NCBI GenBank assembly: GCA_947446025.1
Contig: CANFEY010000042.1
Span: 1 to 43,668 of the forward strand
Direction: 5' to 3'
DNA: 43,668 nucleotides
Source of the DNA: Bryobacterales bacterium
GTDB taxonomy: Bacteria; Acidobacteriota; Terriglobia; Bryobacterales; Bryobacteraceae
The notes below the pieces were generated by a model. The model searched no databases and had not been told where the DNA came from. It saw only the letters and a program-made list of their open reading frames with translations. The position numbers and the translations under genes are program-made. The stretch's first letter is position 1, and every line of letters begins with the position of its first letter. Shown here piece after piece: positions 7,530-20,388 of this stretch.

Positions 7530-8334
7530 ATGATCGTAGACATTGACGGCGTTTCCCTGCACCTGGCCCATCCCGATGAGCTGCCCGTAACCTGGGTGGG
7601 ACAAGAAGAAGTGATGCGGCAATTGCTGGCCGCCTGGCTGGTAGTTGACCCGCTGGACCTGCCGATGAATCCGCGTCTGCTGGGCAAGCCCGGCGTGGGC
7701 AAGACGACGCTCGCCTACGCCGCGGCCAAGCGCCTGGGCCGCGAGGTCTACATCCTGCAGGCAACCGTCGACACCCGCCCCGAGGACCTGCTGATCACGC
7801 CCGTCATCGAAGGGATGTCGCAGCTGCGCTACGTGGCCAGTCCTTTGGTAACCGCGATGCTGCGCGGCGGCGTCCTGATCCTGGATGAAGGCAACCGCAT
7901 GAGCGAAAAAAGCTGGGCGAGCCTGGCTCCGCTGCTGGATAACCGCCGCTACGTGGAATCCATCGTGGCGGGCATCAAGATTAAGGCCCACCCGTTGTTC
8001 CGCATCGTCGCCACCATGAACGACGACGCCAGCACCTTTGACCTGCCCGAGTACATCCACTCGCGCCTGCAACCGCAAATCCTGATCGACTTCCCGGAGC
8101 GCTTCGAAGAACTCGCCATCCTCAAAGAAAACCTGCCCTTCGGCGACGACCAAATCCTCAACTACGTCACCGATTTCCTGCAGCACGCCCACGCGGCCGA
8201 GGAACGCTATTCCGCGCGCGACGGCATCAACATCGCCCGCTTCGCCATGAAGCTGGCCTTTGATGGAGCGCGGTCCGGCCCCGAACTGCTGCGCACCGCG
8301 ATCATCCAAACGCTCGGCGAAGAGGCCCTGCGCT

Positions 8335-8351
<17 letters not shown>
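7530..8351 (+). CDS. MoxR-like AAA ATPase
   Basis: A 273-residue cytoplasmic AAA+ ATPase of the MoxR/AAA_5 group, which usually remodels or activates a partner protein. Walker A is GKPGVGKTT at 52-60, Walker B is VLILDE ending at Asp119-Glu120, and the sensor region is RIVATMND. The region after it (EYIHSRLQPQILIDFPE) contains the arginine and segment typical of the arginine finger. The start codon is at the only sensible position, but no Shine-Dalgarno is present. Its stop overlaps the next gene by 17 bases, so the two are almost surely translated together. The von Willebrand A protein that MoxR proteins usually accompany is absent from the neighbourhood. Confidence 0.85.
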
Positions 8352-11763
<3,412 letters not shown>

Positions 11764-11791
<28 letters not shown>

Positions 11792-12774
11792 AGCCCAGCC
11801 GGCGTAGGCACGGCACGCTGAAATTCAAATCCGCCATCGCAGAACAACACCCGCCATTCCCCTTCGGTCCGCTCCTTGCCGCCGATCATCAGCATTTCCA
11901 GGTCCATCAGCTTCGACGGATCGGGCGCGTTCGGCGGGCCCACCACGAAGTCCACTACCAGCAACTTGCCGTTGGCCGCAATCGCGCGACGGATGTTCTT
12001 GAGGATGGTGACGCAGTTCGTATCATCCCAATCGTGCAGGATGTGCTTCATGATGTAGGCGTCGCCGCCGGGTGCAACGGAATCGAAGAAGCTCCCCGCC
12101 ACGAAGGCGCAGCGCTCCCCGAACGGCGCGAGGATGGGTCCGGACTTGGCCAGCTCCACCACATACGGCAATTCACACAGCGTCGCCTTGAGTGCTGGAT
12201 GCAGCTTCAGAATCGCGGCCAACAGCATTCCCAGGCCCCCGCCAACGTCCACCAAGTGCTTGAATCCGGAGAAGTCATAGGACCCCGCCACCGCTGGAGC
12301 GTGGACCGCGGATAGGTCCGTCATCGCGTTGTTGAAGTTGACGGCCTTCTCCGGGTTCTTCGTCAACCAATCGAAGCCGGACATGCCGAAAACTTTCTCG
12401 GGAGCAGGCTTGCCCGTCTCCACGCTCGTCGGCATCGCCGCCCACACCTGCATGTGCCACTCATCCAGCATCATCATTGCCAGGTTACGAATCCCGGCGG
12501 GCGAGTCCGAACGCAGGCAGTCAGACAACGGCGTCTTCGCAAAGCTCCCGTCGGGCTGTTCGCTGAACACGCCGATGCTCGCCGTGGCGCGCAACAACCG
12601 GTAGAGCGACGGAGCGTGCGTCTTGCTCGCGACCGCCAATTCGGCCACGGACTTGGGGCCAGCGGCCAAATGGTCGGCGATGGCGAAGCGGGCCACCATC
12701 CCCATTGCGGCGGAAACCCACTTGCCGGTAATCATCTGGAACATCACTGCGATCGGAGGAGGACCTTGAGCCAT
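11764..12774 (-). CDS. SAM-dependent O-methyltransferase (acetylserotonin/hydroxyneurosporene type)
   Basis: A 336-residue methyltransferase with an N-terminal winged-helix dimerisation domain (about 15-100, SVAELAVASKTHAPSLYRLL) and a C-terminal catalytic domain. The SAM-binding loop is VDVGGGLG at 175-182, and the putative catalytic His lies in ILHDWDD at 245-251. This is the small-molecule class seen in natural product and carotenoid pathways. No biosynthetic cluster surrounds it here: downstream is tadA, upstream a CBS protein. The substrate is unknown. Confidence 0.85.
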
Positions 12775-12798
12775 CCTCCGATTATAGTCAGCCCCCGC

Positions 12799-13281
12799 CT
12801 ATCCTGGGTACGATCCGTTGATGTAGCCGCGCAGTTGTTCGATGGTCTGCTGCTGGGCGTCGATCAACCAGCTGACCAGGTCACCTATGGAGAGCACCCC
12901 CACCACATCGTCGTCGTGCAACACGGGCAGATGCCGCAGTCGGCGTGTGGTCATCAGGCGCATCGCGCTATCCAGCGTGTCGTCTTGGCGCACGAACAGG
13001 ACCGGCTTGGTCATGATTTCCCGCACGCGGGTCTGCTGCGACGCACGGCCCATGAGAACCACCTTGCGCGCATAGTCACGCTCAGTGACGATGCGCGTGA
13101 GGTGACCTCCTGAGAGCACCAGCAGGCAGCCGATGTGTTTCTCCGACATCAATTGGATCGCTTCGTAAACAGAGCCTTCCGGCGAAATTGACCACACCGC
13201 CGGACTCTTCTTACGAAGCAGGGAGCGGACCGGCTCATCGAACCGGACCGAGGGTTCACTCAACGTCATGGCAGCTTGCAT
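12799..13281 (-). CDS. CBS-domain protein
   Basis: A 160-residue protein composed of two CBS domains, which usually bind adenine nucleotides and act as regulatory sensors. The first runs about 25-85 (SVYEAIQLMSEKHIGCLLVL), the second about 90-150 (DTLDSAMRLMTTRRLRHLPVL, VVGVLSIGDLVSWL). The ATG at 13281 is preferred over a longer open frame because GGAGG lies seven bases upstream. It stands alone, divergent from a TonB-dependent receptor gene. What it regulates is unknown. Confidence 0.85.
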   Translation of the reverse strand: MQAAMTLSEPSVRFDEPVRSLLRKKSPAVWSISPEGSVYEAIQLMSEKHIGCLLVLSGGHLTRIVTERDYARKVVLMGRASQQTRVREIMTKPVLFVRQDDTLDSAMRLMTTRRLRHLPVLHDDDVVGVLSIGDLVSWLIDAQQQTIEQLRGYINGSYPG

Positions 13282-13337
13282 AGCGGAACCTCCACACGAA
13301 GCATGGGCCTGAGGACCCTGTATGTCAAGGCCCCCGG

Positions 13338-13367
13338 TTGCTGTGGGTGTGCGACTCGCCCTATACT
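13338..13367 (+). promoter_or_regulatory. Candidate sigma-70 promoter for receptor gene 1
   Basis: TTGCTG (13338-13343) and TATACT (13362-13367) are separated by 18 bases. They lie 41 bases upstream of the preferred start of the receptor gene, in the divergent gap with the CBS gene. Confidence 0.45.
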
Positions 13368-13407
13368 CTACCAGATGCCGCGCAGGCATATCTCAAGGGG
13401 GCACTAC

Positions 13408-16400
13408 ATGCAAAGATTTTTGGTGGGTCTGGTTCTTTGGACTTTGACGGCGCTAGGGCAAGGCGACCGAGGCACGCTTACGGGCACGGTTTCCGATCCG
13501 GCGGGCGCAGTGGTAGCGAATGCCGCGTTTGCTGTCCGCAACGTGGAAAACGGGTCTGCCTACCAAACAGCGAGCACGGACACAGGCAACTACACGCTGC
13601 CGCAGCTGCCTGCGGGAACCTATGAGATGACGGTGACCGCCGCCGGGTTCAAGAACTTCGTGCGCCAGAATATCGCGCTGCAAGTTGCGCAGACGCTACG
13701 CCTCGACGTGGCGCTGGAGATCGGCGCGGCCAGTGAATCGGTAACGGTGACCGCCGAAGTCTCGCTGCTCAAGACGGAAAGCGGCGACCTTAGCCACAAC
13801 GTCACGGCGGCCCGCATCAATGCCCTTCCGGTGCTCTCCATTGGAGCCGCTGCCGGCAGTTCCGGCATTCGTAACCCGCAAGCAATTGCCAGTCTTCTGC
13901 CCGGAACCTACGTAGCCCCGAATGCCACTATGCGTGTGAATGGAGCCCCCAGCAACACCGCGAGCTACCGCATTGACGGCATGGACGCCAGCAATGGCCA
14001 GGTCCCGGCAACGCAGGCGCAGGTGCAACCTTCCATCGACGCGATCGAAGAGGTTACCGTCCAGACCAGCAACTTTTCCGCTGAATACGGCCAAGTGGGC
14101 GGCGGCTTCTTCAACTATTCGATGAAGTCCGGCACCAACAGCTATCACGGCACGGCCTACGATTACTTGGTGAATGAAGCTCTCAACGCGAACACTCCGT
14201 GGGTCGGCGGCACGCGTCCTGTGTCGCGCCGCCATGATTGGGGCTTCACCTTCGGCGGACCCGTGATTGTCCCCGACGCCTACAACGGACGCAACAAGAC
14301 GTTCTTCTTCTTCAACTACGAGCAGTACCGCGAAGACCAGAAGGTCTCCAACCAAGCCATCACGCTGCCCACGGCGGCGTATCGCGCGGGAGATTTCGCC
14401 ACCGCGCGCACCGGACGCACGCTTTGCCCGGTAGCTCCCGCGACCACTTGCGCCACCACCACCGATCCGCTGGGCCGCAATGTGCTCGAAGGCACTATCT
14501 ACGATCCGGCCAGCGATTCCACCGCCCCCAACGGCGCACGCCTACGCAATCCCTTCCCCAATAACGTCATTCCGCTGGCGCGCATGGACGCCGTGTCAGT
14601 CAAGGTGCAGGCCCTGATCCCGGCGGGCCTCAACCGCCCCGGCTTCACCAACAGCCTGATCAACAACAGCATCTTCCCCTACCTGAGCCAGCGCCGCACC
14701 CCGATTCCATCCATCAAGATCGACCAGAACGTCGGCTCCAACCTGAAGGTCTCCTTCTTCTTCGATCAAACGAAGACGGAGAGCCAGTTCTCCCCGACCC
14801 TCGGCGGGTCTGACGGATTGCCCGCGCCGATCACCGCGGCCATCGGTACCTTCATCACCGCGCGCAAGTATCGCCTCAATACCGACTACACGCTGCGCCC
14901 CACCATGCTCTTCCACGTCGGTATCGGCTACCAAAGCGACTACTTCACTGACGACGCTCCCACGCTCGACTACAATCCCCAAGCCAGCCTCGGCCTGCGC
15001 GGCGCGACTGTGAACCGCTTGTTCCCGAACTTCACTGGCATCAGCAACAACCAGGGCGGCATGAAGAACATGGGACCTGGCTCCAATCGCCACCCGCTGC
15101 TCTACGGCAAGCCGGGAGCGAACATGAGCTTGAGCTGGGTGAAGAGCAACCACACGTTCAAGTTCGGCGGCGAGATGCGCCTCGATAGCAACTTGAGCAC
15201 GTTGTATTCATCCACCAACGGCATCTACGCGTTCAGCGGCAACCAGACTGCGATGCCGAACCTGGCGTCCGCGACCATCGGCGGCGGCACCATCGGATTC
15301 CCCTACGCCAGCTTCTTGCTGGGCACAGTGGATTCGGTCCGCATCGCGCCAGTACACAACATCCGTCTGGGCAAGCACCAAATCGGACTCTTCGCGCAGG
15401 ATACATGGAAGGTTACGCGCAAGTTAACCGTGGACTACGGTCTGCGTTGGGATTACCAGTCGTATCTGAAAGAGCAGTACGGCAGGCTGGCGCAGTTCGC
15501 TCCGCTGGTTCCGAACGCGGCAGCGGGCGGCATGCTGGGAGCCGTGCAATTTGAAGGCGACGGTCCAGGGCGCTGCAACTGCAACTTCGGCAAGGTGTAT
15601 CCGCTGGCCTTCGGTCCCCGCCTGGGCGTCGCGTACCAGATTGACAGCAAGACCGTGCTGCGCGCTGGCTGGGGCATCGTCTACAACACCACGGGCGATT
15701 CTAACGGAGCCACGCAAGGCGGCCTCACCGCTCCGCAGGCCGTCAACAGCCCGGCGTTCGGCGATTCCGTCATGACTCTGGCCAACGGCATTCCATTTAC
15801 GCCGCTGCCTTTCCCGAATTTCGATCCCAGCCAATACCCGCAAGCCGGCTACGCCACCACGCAGGCTCCGCCGACTTGGTATGACCAAAACGCGGGCCGC
15901 CCCGCGCGCCAGATGCAATGGTCAGTTGGCTTGCAGCGCGAGTTCCTGCGCGACTTCGTGGTGGAGGCTTCCTACGTGGCCAACCGCGGCGTGTGGTGGA
16001 ATTCGCCGGGTCTGATCGACGTCAACGCCGTGACGCCGCAACGGCTCGCGGCTGCGGGACTCGATATTACCAACCCCGCGCACCGGGCGAACCTCGCCGC
16101 TCGCGTGAATACCGCCGCTGCGGGCGCGTTCCTGAATAAGCTACCCTACGGCGGATTCCCCGGCACCGCCACCGTGGCGCAGTCCTTGCGCCCCTATCCG
16201 CAGTTCAGCGCCATCAACGCGTTGTGGGCCCCGCTCGGCAACACCTGGTATGACTCGCTACAGGTGAAGGCCACCAAGCGCTTCTCGCATGGCGTCGACT
16301 TTACGGCGACCTACACGAAGCAGAAGAACCTGGCCACAGGTGCGCCCGCAAACGTCGTCGTTCCCGGCAACGGCGGAGGAGCTTATAACGACGTCTTCAA

Positions 16401-17046
16401 CCGCCGCAACCAAAAGTACCTCTCTTCCTTCGATCAGCCGCAGGTTTTCAACATCGCGCTGAACTATACTGCGCCTACGCTGCGCATCGCCGACGGAACG
16501 GCGGGCAAGGCAGCCTCATGGGTGGCTCGGGACTGGACCATCGGTCTGTTTGTGATGTACGCGAGCGGCCTGCCCATCTCTGCTCCGGCCGCCACGCAGA
16601 CCACGCCGCTCACCAACTTGCTGTTCCGCGGAACGTTCCAGAACCGTGTCGCCGGTCAGCCGCTCTACTTGCAGGATCTGAACTGCCATTGCTTCGATCC
16701 CAACAAGGAGTTCGTCCTCAATCCTGCCGCTTGGTCCACGCCCGCGGAAGGCACCTTCGGCACCGGTGCGGCCTTCTACACGGATTACCGCTTCCAACGC
16801 CGCCCGGTGGAAAACCTCGCCATCGGCCGCACGTTCCGCTTCAGCGAACGCGCGAACCTCAACGTCCGCGCTGAATTCAGCAACATCATGAATCGCGCGC
16901 AGGCTCCGAACCCGGCTACTGCGATTACTACGCAAACCCGCAACGCCGCGGGAGCGCCCAGCGCAGGCTTCGGCTTCGTCAACACCAGCACCGTAGGCGC
17001 TACCACGCCGCGGCAAGGCACCGTTGTCGCCCGCATCACGTTCTAA
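13408..17046 (+). CDS. Oar-like TonB-dependent receptor 1
   Basis: A 1212-residue outer-membrane protein. Residues 1-18 form a signal peptide. Residues about 20-105 are a carboxypeptidase-regulatory-like domain (RGTLTGTVSDPAGAVV, GNYTLPQLPAGTYEM), residues about 120-250 the plug (NALPVLS, NTASYRIDGMDA, IEEVTVQTSNFSAEYGQVGGG), and the rest a large beta-barrel ending in ARITF with the terminal Phe recognised by BAM. This Oar/CarboxypepD_reg form is highly expanded in Acidobacteriota. The cargo is unknown; polysaccharide breakdown products or peptides are typical guesses. The ATG at 13408 is chosen for its signal peptide and an AAGGGGG upstream. The open frame extends further 5' but that part is not a leader. 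Confidence 0.88.
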   Translation: MQRFLVGLVLWTLTALGQGDRGTLTGTVSDPAGAVVANAAFAVRNVENGSAYQTASTDTGNYTLPQLPAGTYEMTVTAAGFKNFVRQNIALQVAQTLRLDVALEIGAASESVTVTAEVSLLKTESGDLSHNVTAARINALPVLSIGAAAGSSGIRNPQAIASLLPGTYVAPNATMRVNGAPSNTASYRIDGMDASNGQVPATQAQVQPSIDAIEEVTVQTSNFSAEYGQVGGGFFNYSMKSGTNSYHGTAYDYLVNEALNANTPWVGGTRPVSRRHDWGFTFGGPVIVPDAYNGRNKTFFFFNYEQYREDQKVSNQAITLPTAAYRAGDFATARTGRTLCPVAPATTCATTTDPLGRNVLEGTIYDPASDSTAPNGARLRNPFPNNVIPLARMDAVSVKVQALIPAGLNRPGFTNSLINNSIFPYLSQRRTPIPSIKIDQNVGSNLKVSFFFDQTKTESQFSPTLGGSDGLPAPITAAIGTFITARKYRLNTDYTLRPTMLFHVGIGYQSDYFTDDAPTLDYNPQASLGLRGATVNRLFPNFTGISNNQGGMKNMGPGSNRHPLLYGKPGANMSLSWVKSNHTFKFGGEMRLDSNLSTLYSSTNGIYAFSGNQTAMPNLASATIGGGTIGFPYASFLLGTVDSVRIAPVHNIRLGKHQIGLFAQDTWKVTRKLTVDYGLRWDYQSYLKEQYGRLAQFAPLVPNAAAGGMLGAVQFEGDGPGRCNCNFGKVYPLAFGPRLGVAYQIDSKTVLRAGWGIVYNTTGDSNGATQGGLTAPQAVNSPAFGDSVMTLANGIPFTPLPFPNFDPSQYPQAGYATTQAPPTWYDQNAGRPARQMQWSVGLQREFLRDFVVEASYVANRGVWWNSPGLIDVNAVTPQRLAAAGLDITNPAHRANLAARVNTAAAGAFLNKLPYGGFPGTATVAQSLRPYPQFSAINALWAPLGNTWYDSLQVKATKRFSHGVDFTATYTKQKNLATGAPANVVVPGNGGGAYNDVFNRRNQKYLSSFDQPQVFNIALNYTAPTLRIADGTAGKAASWVARDWTIGLFVMYASGLPISAPAATQTTPLTNLLFRGTFQNRVAGQPLYLQDLNCHCFDPNKEFVLNPAAWSTPAEGTFGTGAAFYTDYRFQRRPVENLAIGRTFRFSERANLNVRAEFSNIMNRAQAPNPATAITTQTRNAAGAPSAGFGFVNTSTVGATTPRQGTVVARITF

Positions 17047-17053
17047 ATGGTGT

Positions 17054-17662
17054 CTAAACCGGGATGCCGATCCGCCACAGTCCATACGCAATGGCTTGGC
17101 GGATGTAGACCCAGTAGCCCGTCCAACCTCGTTCCTCCGGTCTGACCACCTCAGGCCGGGGGGACCCGTACACCATAATCCCGCGATTCTCCAGCAGCTT
17201 CTTCACGCGGAAGATGTGGTATCCGTCGCTGACCACGATGCAGGAGCGCATCTGGAACCGCCGCATGATCTCGGCCGCGGCCACCATGCTCTCCACGGTG
17301 CTTTCGCCTTGGGACTCCACCAGAATCGCCTCGGCGGGGACCCCGTGACGGCTCAGGTAATTGTGCGCGACGCCACCCTCGGTATACGTGGGATCGCCCC
17401 CCGCCCCTCCCGTGGTCAGGATGCGCGGAGCCAGTCCCTTCCTATACAGAAGCAGCGCGTGATTCAGGCGCGCTTCCAGCACCGGCGAAGGACGTCCGCT
17501 ATATTCCGCAGCACCCAGAACGATGATCACATCCGCTAGAGCGGCTTCGTCCACGCGCGCCTGCTGCGTGACCTCGCGCGTCACCGCCTCGATCTTCGTC
17601 ACAGCCCATGCCGCCGTGAGGATCGAGAGGAACAACACCGCAATAGGGATCGGGAGCTTCAT
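17054..17662 (-). CDS. YdcF-like DUF218 family protein
   Basis: A 202-residue protein of the YdcF/DUF218 family, which is linked to envelope biogenesis (ElyC/SanA group) though the reaction is not established. An N-terminal hydrophobic segment (IPIAVLFLSILTAAWAV) should anchor it in the inner membrane. Family motifs are VIIVLGAAEYSGRPS, RILTTGGAGG, ESTVESM and VVSDGYHIFRV. Its stop lies seven bases from that of receptor 1, to which it is convergent. Confidence 0.85.
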   Translation of the reverse strand: MKLPIPIAVLFLSILTAAWAVTKIEAVTREVTQQARVDEAALADVIIVLGAAEYSGRPSPVLEARLNHALLLYRKGLAPRILTTGGAGGDPTYTEGGVAHNYLSRHGVPAEAILVESQGESTVESMVAAAEIMRRFQMRSCIVVSDGYHIFRVKKLLENRGIMVYGSPRPEVVRPEERGWTGYWVYIRQAIAYGLWRIGIPV

Positions 17663-17699
17663 GCGCTAAGCTGGACGTTCAGAAACATTGTACCCGCTT

Positions 17700-18446
17700 G
17701 TGACCGAAACTCTACTCAGTGACAAAAATCCGCTGCTCAAGGACGTCCGCAAGGCCGCCCCCCTGACCAGCGAAGGCTTCGCTCTGGCCGAAGGGCCGCA
17801 TCTGCTTGAAGAGGCTCTACGCAGCGGTGCCGACATCGGGCCGATCCTTGCCACCGTGGCCGCCGTGCTGCCCCCAGGTGCCAAGCGCGTGATCCGCGTC
17901 GCCGATGCCACCTTCGCCTCGCTCGCGACCACTGATTCCCCGCAAGGCGTGCTCTCCCTGGTCCGGCCCCGCGCCTGGACTTTCGATCAACTGCTGCACG
18001 GGCGCGCGCTGGTCGTGATCCTGGACGGCATCCAGGACCCCGGCAACGCGGGAGCGATCCTGCGCGCCGCCGAAGCCTTCGGGGCCACCGGAGCCGTTTT
18101 CCTCAAAGGTTGCGTCAGTCCGCACAACCCGAAGTGCATGCGCGCCTCCGCCGGGTCGATCTTCCGGATTCCCTACGTCGCCGGACTCACCGCCGAAGAA
18201 CTCCTCGATGTCTGCCGCCTGCCGCTTCACGCGGCCGATGCCAAGGCCACCATCGTCCTAGCCGAGGCGCGGCTGGCCAAGCCCTGCGCGATCATCATCG
18301 GTTCAGAAGGACGCGGCGTCTCCCCCGCCCTCGCCGAACGCGCCACAGGCCTCCGCATCCCGACCGTAAAAGTCGAATCCCTCAACGCCGCCGTCGCCGC
18401 CGGAATCTTGCTGTACGAAGCGCGCCGCCAGAGGAGCGCACCGTGA
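17700..18446 (+). CDS. TrmH/SpoU-family RNA 2'-O-methyltransferase
   Basis: A 248-residue SPOUT methyltransferase that uses SAM to modify ribose in rRNA or tRNA. The N-terminal part looks like the SpoU substrate-binding domain (EGFALAEGPHLLEEAL). The three family motifs follow: LDGIQDPGNAGAILRAAEAFG, CAIIIGSEGRGVSP, and IPTVKVESLNAAVAAGILLYE. The GTG at 17700 and a TTG at 17688 are both possible starts. It overlaps rarA by four bases (GTGA), so the two form an operon. The specific RNA target cannot be told. Confidence 0.87.
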   Translation: MTETLLSDKNPLLKDVRKAAPLTSEGFALAEGPHLLEEALRSGADIGPILATVAAVLPPGAKRVIRVADATFASLATTDSPQGVLSLVRPRAWTFDQLLHGRALVVILDGIQDPGNAGAILRAAEAFGATGAVFLKGCVSPHNPKCMRASAGSIFRIPYVAGLTAEELLDVCRLPLHAADAKATIVLAEARLAKPCAIIIGSEGRGVSPALAERATGLRIPTVKVESLNAAVAAGILLYEARRQRSAP

Positions 18447-19738
18447 GCCTGTTCGACAGCGCCCCGCTGGCTTCACTCGATGACACCAAGCGCCCGCTGG
18501 CCGAACGGATGCGCCCCCAGCGCCTCGAAGACTACGCTGGGCAGACGCATATCCTGGGACCCGGCAAACCTCTGCGCGTCCAAATTGAACGCGACGAACT
18601 GCAATCGCTGATCCTCTGGGGACCGCCCGGCGTCGGCAAGACTTCCATTGCCAAGCTGATCGCCGGGATGACCCGCTGCGAGTTCGTGCCGTTCAGCGCC
18701 GTCTTAAGCGGCATCAAGGAAATCAAGGCGGTGATGCTGGACGCCGAACGCATCCGCCGCACCGGCAAACGCACGGTGCTATTCGTGGACGAAATTCACC
18801 GCTTCAACAAAGCCCAGCAGGACGCCTTTCTGCCGTATGTGGAGCGCGGAGACGTGATTCTGATCGGGGCGACAACGGAGAACCCATCGTTTGAGGTCGT
18901 CTCCGCGCTGCTCTCCCGAGCCAAAGTCTACGCCCTCAAAGCGCTCACCCAGGAAGAGATTATCGGTCTGCTGGAGCGCGCACTGCCTGTCCTGAACGTG
19001 CAAGCGTCGCACGACATCCTCTCCCAGATCGCCGTCCACTCCAATGGCGACGCTCGGTCCGCCTACAACATTCTGGAACTCGCCTCCGGTGTGGCCAAGG
19101 ATGGGGCACTCGACATCGAGTCCGTGGAATCCGTCCTCGGCCGCAAGATGCTGCTCTACGACAAGTCCGGCGAGGAGCATTTCAACCTCATCTCCGCCCT
19201 GCACAAGAGCATCCGCTCATCGGATGTGGACGCCGCGCTCTACTGGCTGGCGCGGATGCTGGCCGCCGGCGAGGACCGTATGTATGTCGCCCGCCGCTTG
19301 GTCCGCATGGCGATCGAAGACATCGGCATGGCTGATCCGCGCGCGATGGAGCAGGCCATGGCCGCGCAACAGGTGGTCCATTTTCTGGGCACGCCAGAGG
19401 GCGATCAAGCGCTGGGCCAAGTCGCCATCTACCTGGCCATCGCGCCCAAGTCCGATGCGGCGTACAAGGCGCTGAACCAGGCCGTCGCGGTGGCCGAGAC
19501 CGAGGTCGCCGAGCCGGTCCCCATGCAACTCCGCAACGCCTCCACCAAAGCCATGAAGCAGTGGGGCTACGGCGAAGGCTATCAGCACGCCCACGAATTC
19601 GAGGGCGGGGTGAACCAGATGGAATGCCTCCCGGAACACCTGCGCGGGAGGACCTTCTACCAGCCCACGGACCGCGGTGTAGAACAGCGTATTTCCCAAC
19701 GCTTAGAAGAACTTAGGGCGCGGCACAAAACCCGTTAG
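18443..19738 (+). CDS. rarA: Replication-associated recombination protein A
   Basis: A 431-residue AAA+ ATPase of the RarA/MgsA/WRNIP1 family, acting at stalled replication forks. Walker A is GPPGVGKTS at 60-68 and Walker [11 protein letters not shown] with Asp116-Glu117; sensor 1 is [10 protein letters not shown]. The C-terminal tetramerisation region has the typical [33 protein letters not shown] and [15 protein letters not shown] segments. The start is GTG overlapping the trmH-like stop, with GAGGAG eight bases upstream. Length and motifs are normal. Confidence 0.93.
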   Translation: MSLFDSAPLASLDDTKRPLAERMRPQRLEDYAGQTHILGPGKPLRVQIERDELQSLILWGPPGVGKTSIAKLIAGMTRCEFVPFSAVLSGIKEIKAVMLDAERIRRTGKRTVLFVDEIHRFNKAQQDAFLPYVERGDVILIGATTENPSFEVVSALLSRAKVYALKALTQEEIIGLLERALPVLNVQASHDILSQIAVHSNGDARSAYNILELASGVAKDGALDIESVESVLGRKMLLYDKSGEEHFNLISALHKSIRSSDVDAALYWLARMLAAGEDRMYVARRLVRMAIEDIGMADPRAMEQAMAAQQVVHFLGTPEGDQALGQVAIYLAIAPKSDAAYKALNQAVAVAETEVAEPVPMQLRNASTKAMKQWGYGEGYQHAHEFEGGVNQMECLPEHLRGRTFYQPTDRGVEQRISQRLEELRARHKTR

Positions 19739-19753
19739 GCTTTTCCACAAGCT

Positions 19754-19767
19754 AGGTCCTAGGACCT
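19754..19767. promoter_or_regulatory. 14-bp perfect palindrome upstream of PilZ gene
   Basis: AGGTCCTAGGACCT reads the same on both strands. It lies 16 bases after the rarA stop and about 100 before the PilZ gene. With no loop it would make a poor RNA hairpin, so an operator for a dimeric regulator is more likely. The remainder of the 128-base gap holds no gene. Confidence 0.45.
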
Positions 19768-19866
19768 TTGGTCACAAGGAAGGTACCTACGTATACCCCT
19801 GTAATGGCCCCTCTACTCTATTGCCGGTACACGGTCTGAACAGCACAATGGCTTCAGAGCAAACAG

Positions 19867-20232
19867 ATGCCATTGAACATTGAACAAGCCGGGAACAACG
19901 ATCGCCGCCACTCAGACCGCTTCCCGATCGAGCGTGAAGTCCACTACCGCGTTCTCAACAAGCGCGCTGGCGACGAACAGGGCGATGGCAAGACCGTGAA
20001 CATGTCCAGCGCGGGCATTCTGTTTACCACCGAAGAGATGGTGCTTCCCGGCCGCCGGCTGGAGGTCTCCGTCAACTGGCCCGCTCAACTGAATAATAAG
20101 TGCGCTTTGAAGTTGGTGGCCCGCGGACGCGTGGTCCGCTTTGAAGACGGCCGCGCCGCGATGGAAATTCAGCAGTACGAATTCCGCACCGCCGCCACAG
20201 GCGAGCCCATAAACGTCGCCGCCAACCAGTAA
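19867..20232 (+). CDS. PilZ-domain c-di-GMP receptor-like protein
   Basis: A 121-residue single-domain PilZ protein. The c-di-GMP signature is visible: arginines in NDRRHSDRFPIER at the N-terminus and NMSSAGILF in place of the usual D/NxSxxG. The rest matches the PilZ beta-barrel (VNWPAQL, LVARGRVVRFEDGRAAMEI). It is probably an adaptor that responds to c-di-GMP and affects motility, secretion or polysaccharide production. No partner is adjacent. The ATG was chosen for position; there is no strong Shine-Dalgarno. Confidence 0.85.
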   Translation: MPLNIEQAGNNDRRHSDRFPIEREVHYRVLNKRAGDEQGDGKTVNMSSAGILFTTEEMVLPGRRLEVSVNWPAQLNNKCALKLVARGRVVRFEDGRAAMEIQQYEFRTAATGEPINVAANQ

Positions 20233-20276
20233 CCGATTTTTGCAGTTGTTTTCTCTACCTCTCCTTTACCCTAAAT

Positions 20277-20313
20277 ACGCGCCAGGGCTTGTCCCCGGCG
20301 CGTTTCCTTTTTT
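20277..20313 (+). terminator. Rho-independent terminator after PilZ gene
   Basis: ACGCGCC and GGCGCGT pair perfectly, extended inward by GGG/CCC after one mismatch, around a CTTGT loop. A T-rich tract (TTTCCTTTTTTT) follows. It lies 44 bases after the PilZ stop and before the promoter of receptor 2. Confidence 0.85.
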
Positions 20314-20346
20314 GTACCCCCGGCGACGCGCGGCGGGTCCAATGTG

Positions 20347-20352
20347 TATAAT
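20347..20352 (+). promoter_or_regulatory. -10 element for receptor gene 2
   Basis: A perfect TATAAT hexamer 36 bases before the preferred ATG. No matching -35 is visible 17 bases upstream, so an activator or another sigma factor may be involved. The open frame that begins at 20344 overlaps this element, which supports the later start. Confidence 0.5.
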
Positions 20353-20388
20353 AGGGATAGTTCCCAATTCGCTTTGCAAGAAATTCCT

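Noticed and set aside
13276-13407. Upstream extension of receptor 1
   Set aside because: The extra 44 residues contain no signal peptide and cover the likely promoter; the ATG at 13408 begins a proper leader.
18110-18442. Upstream extension of rarA inside the trmH-like gene
   Set aside because: Arg/Pro-rich out-of-frame translation; the GTG at 18443 starts at the conserved RarA N-terminus with a ribosome binding site.
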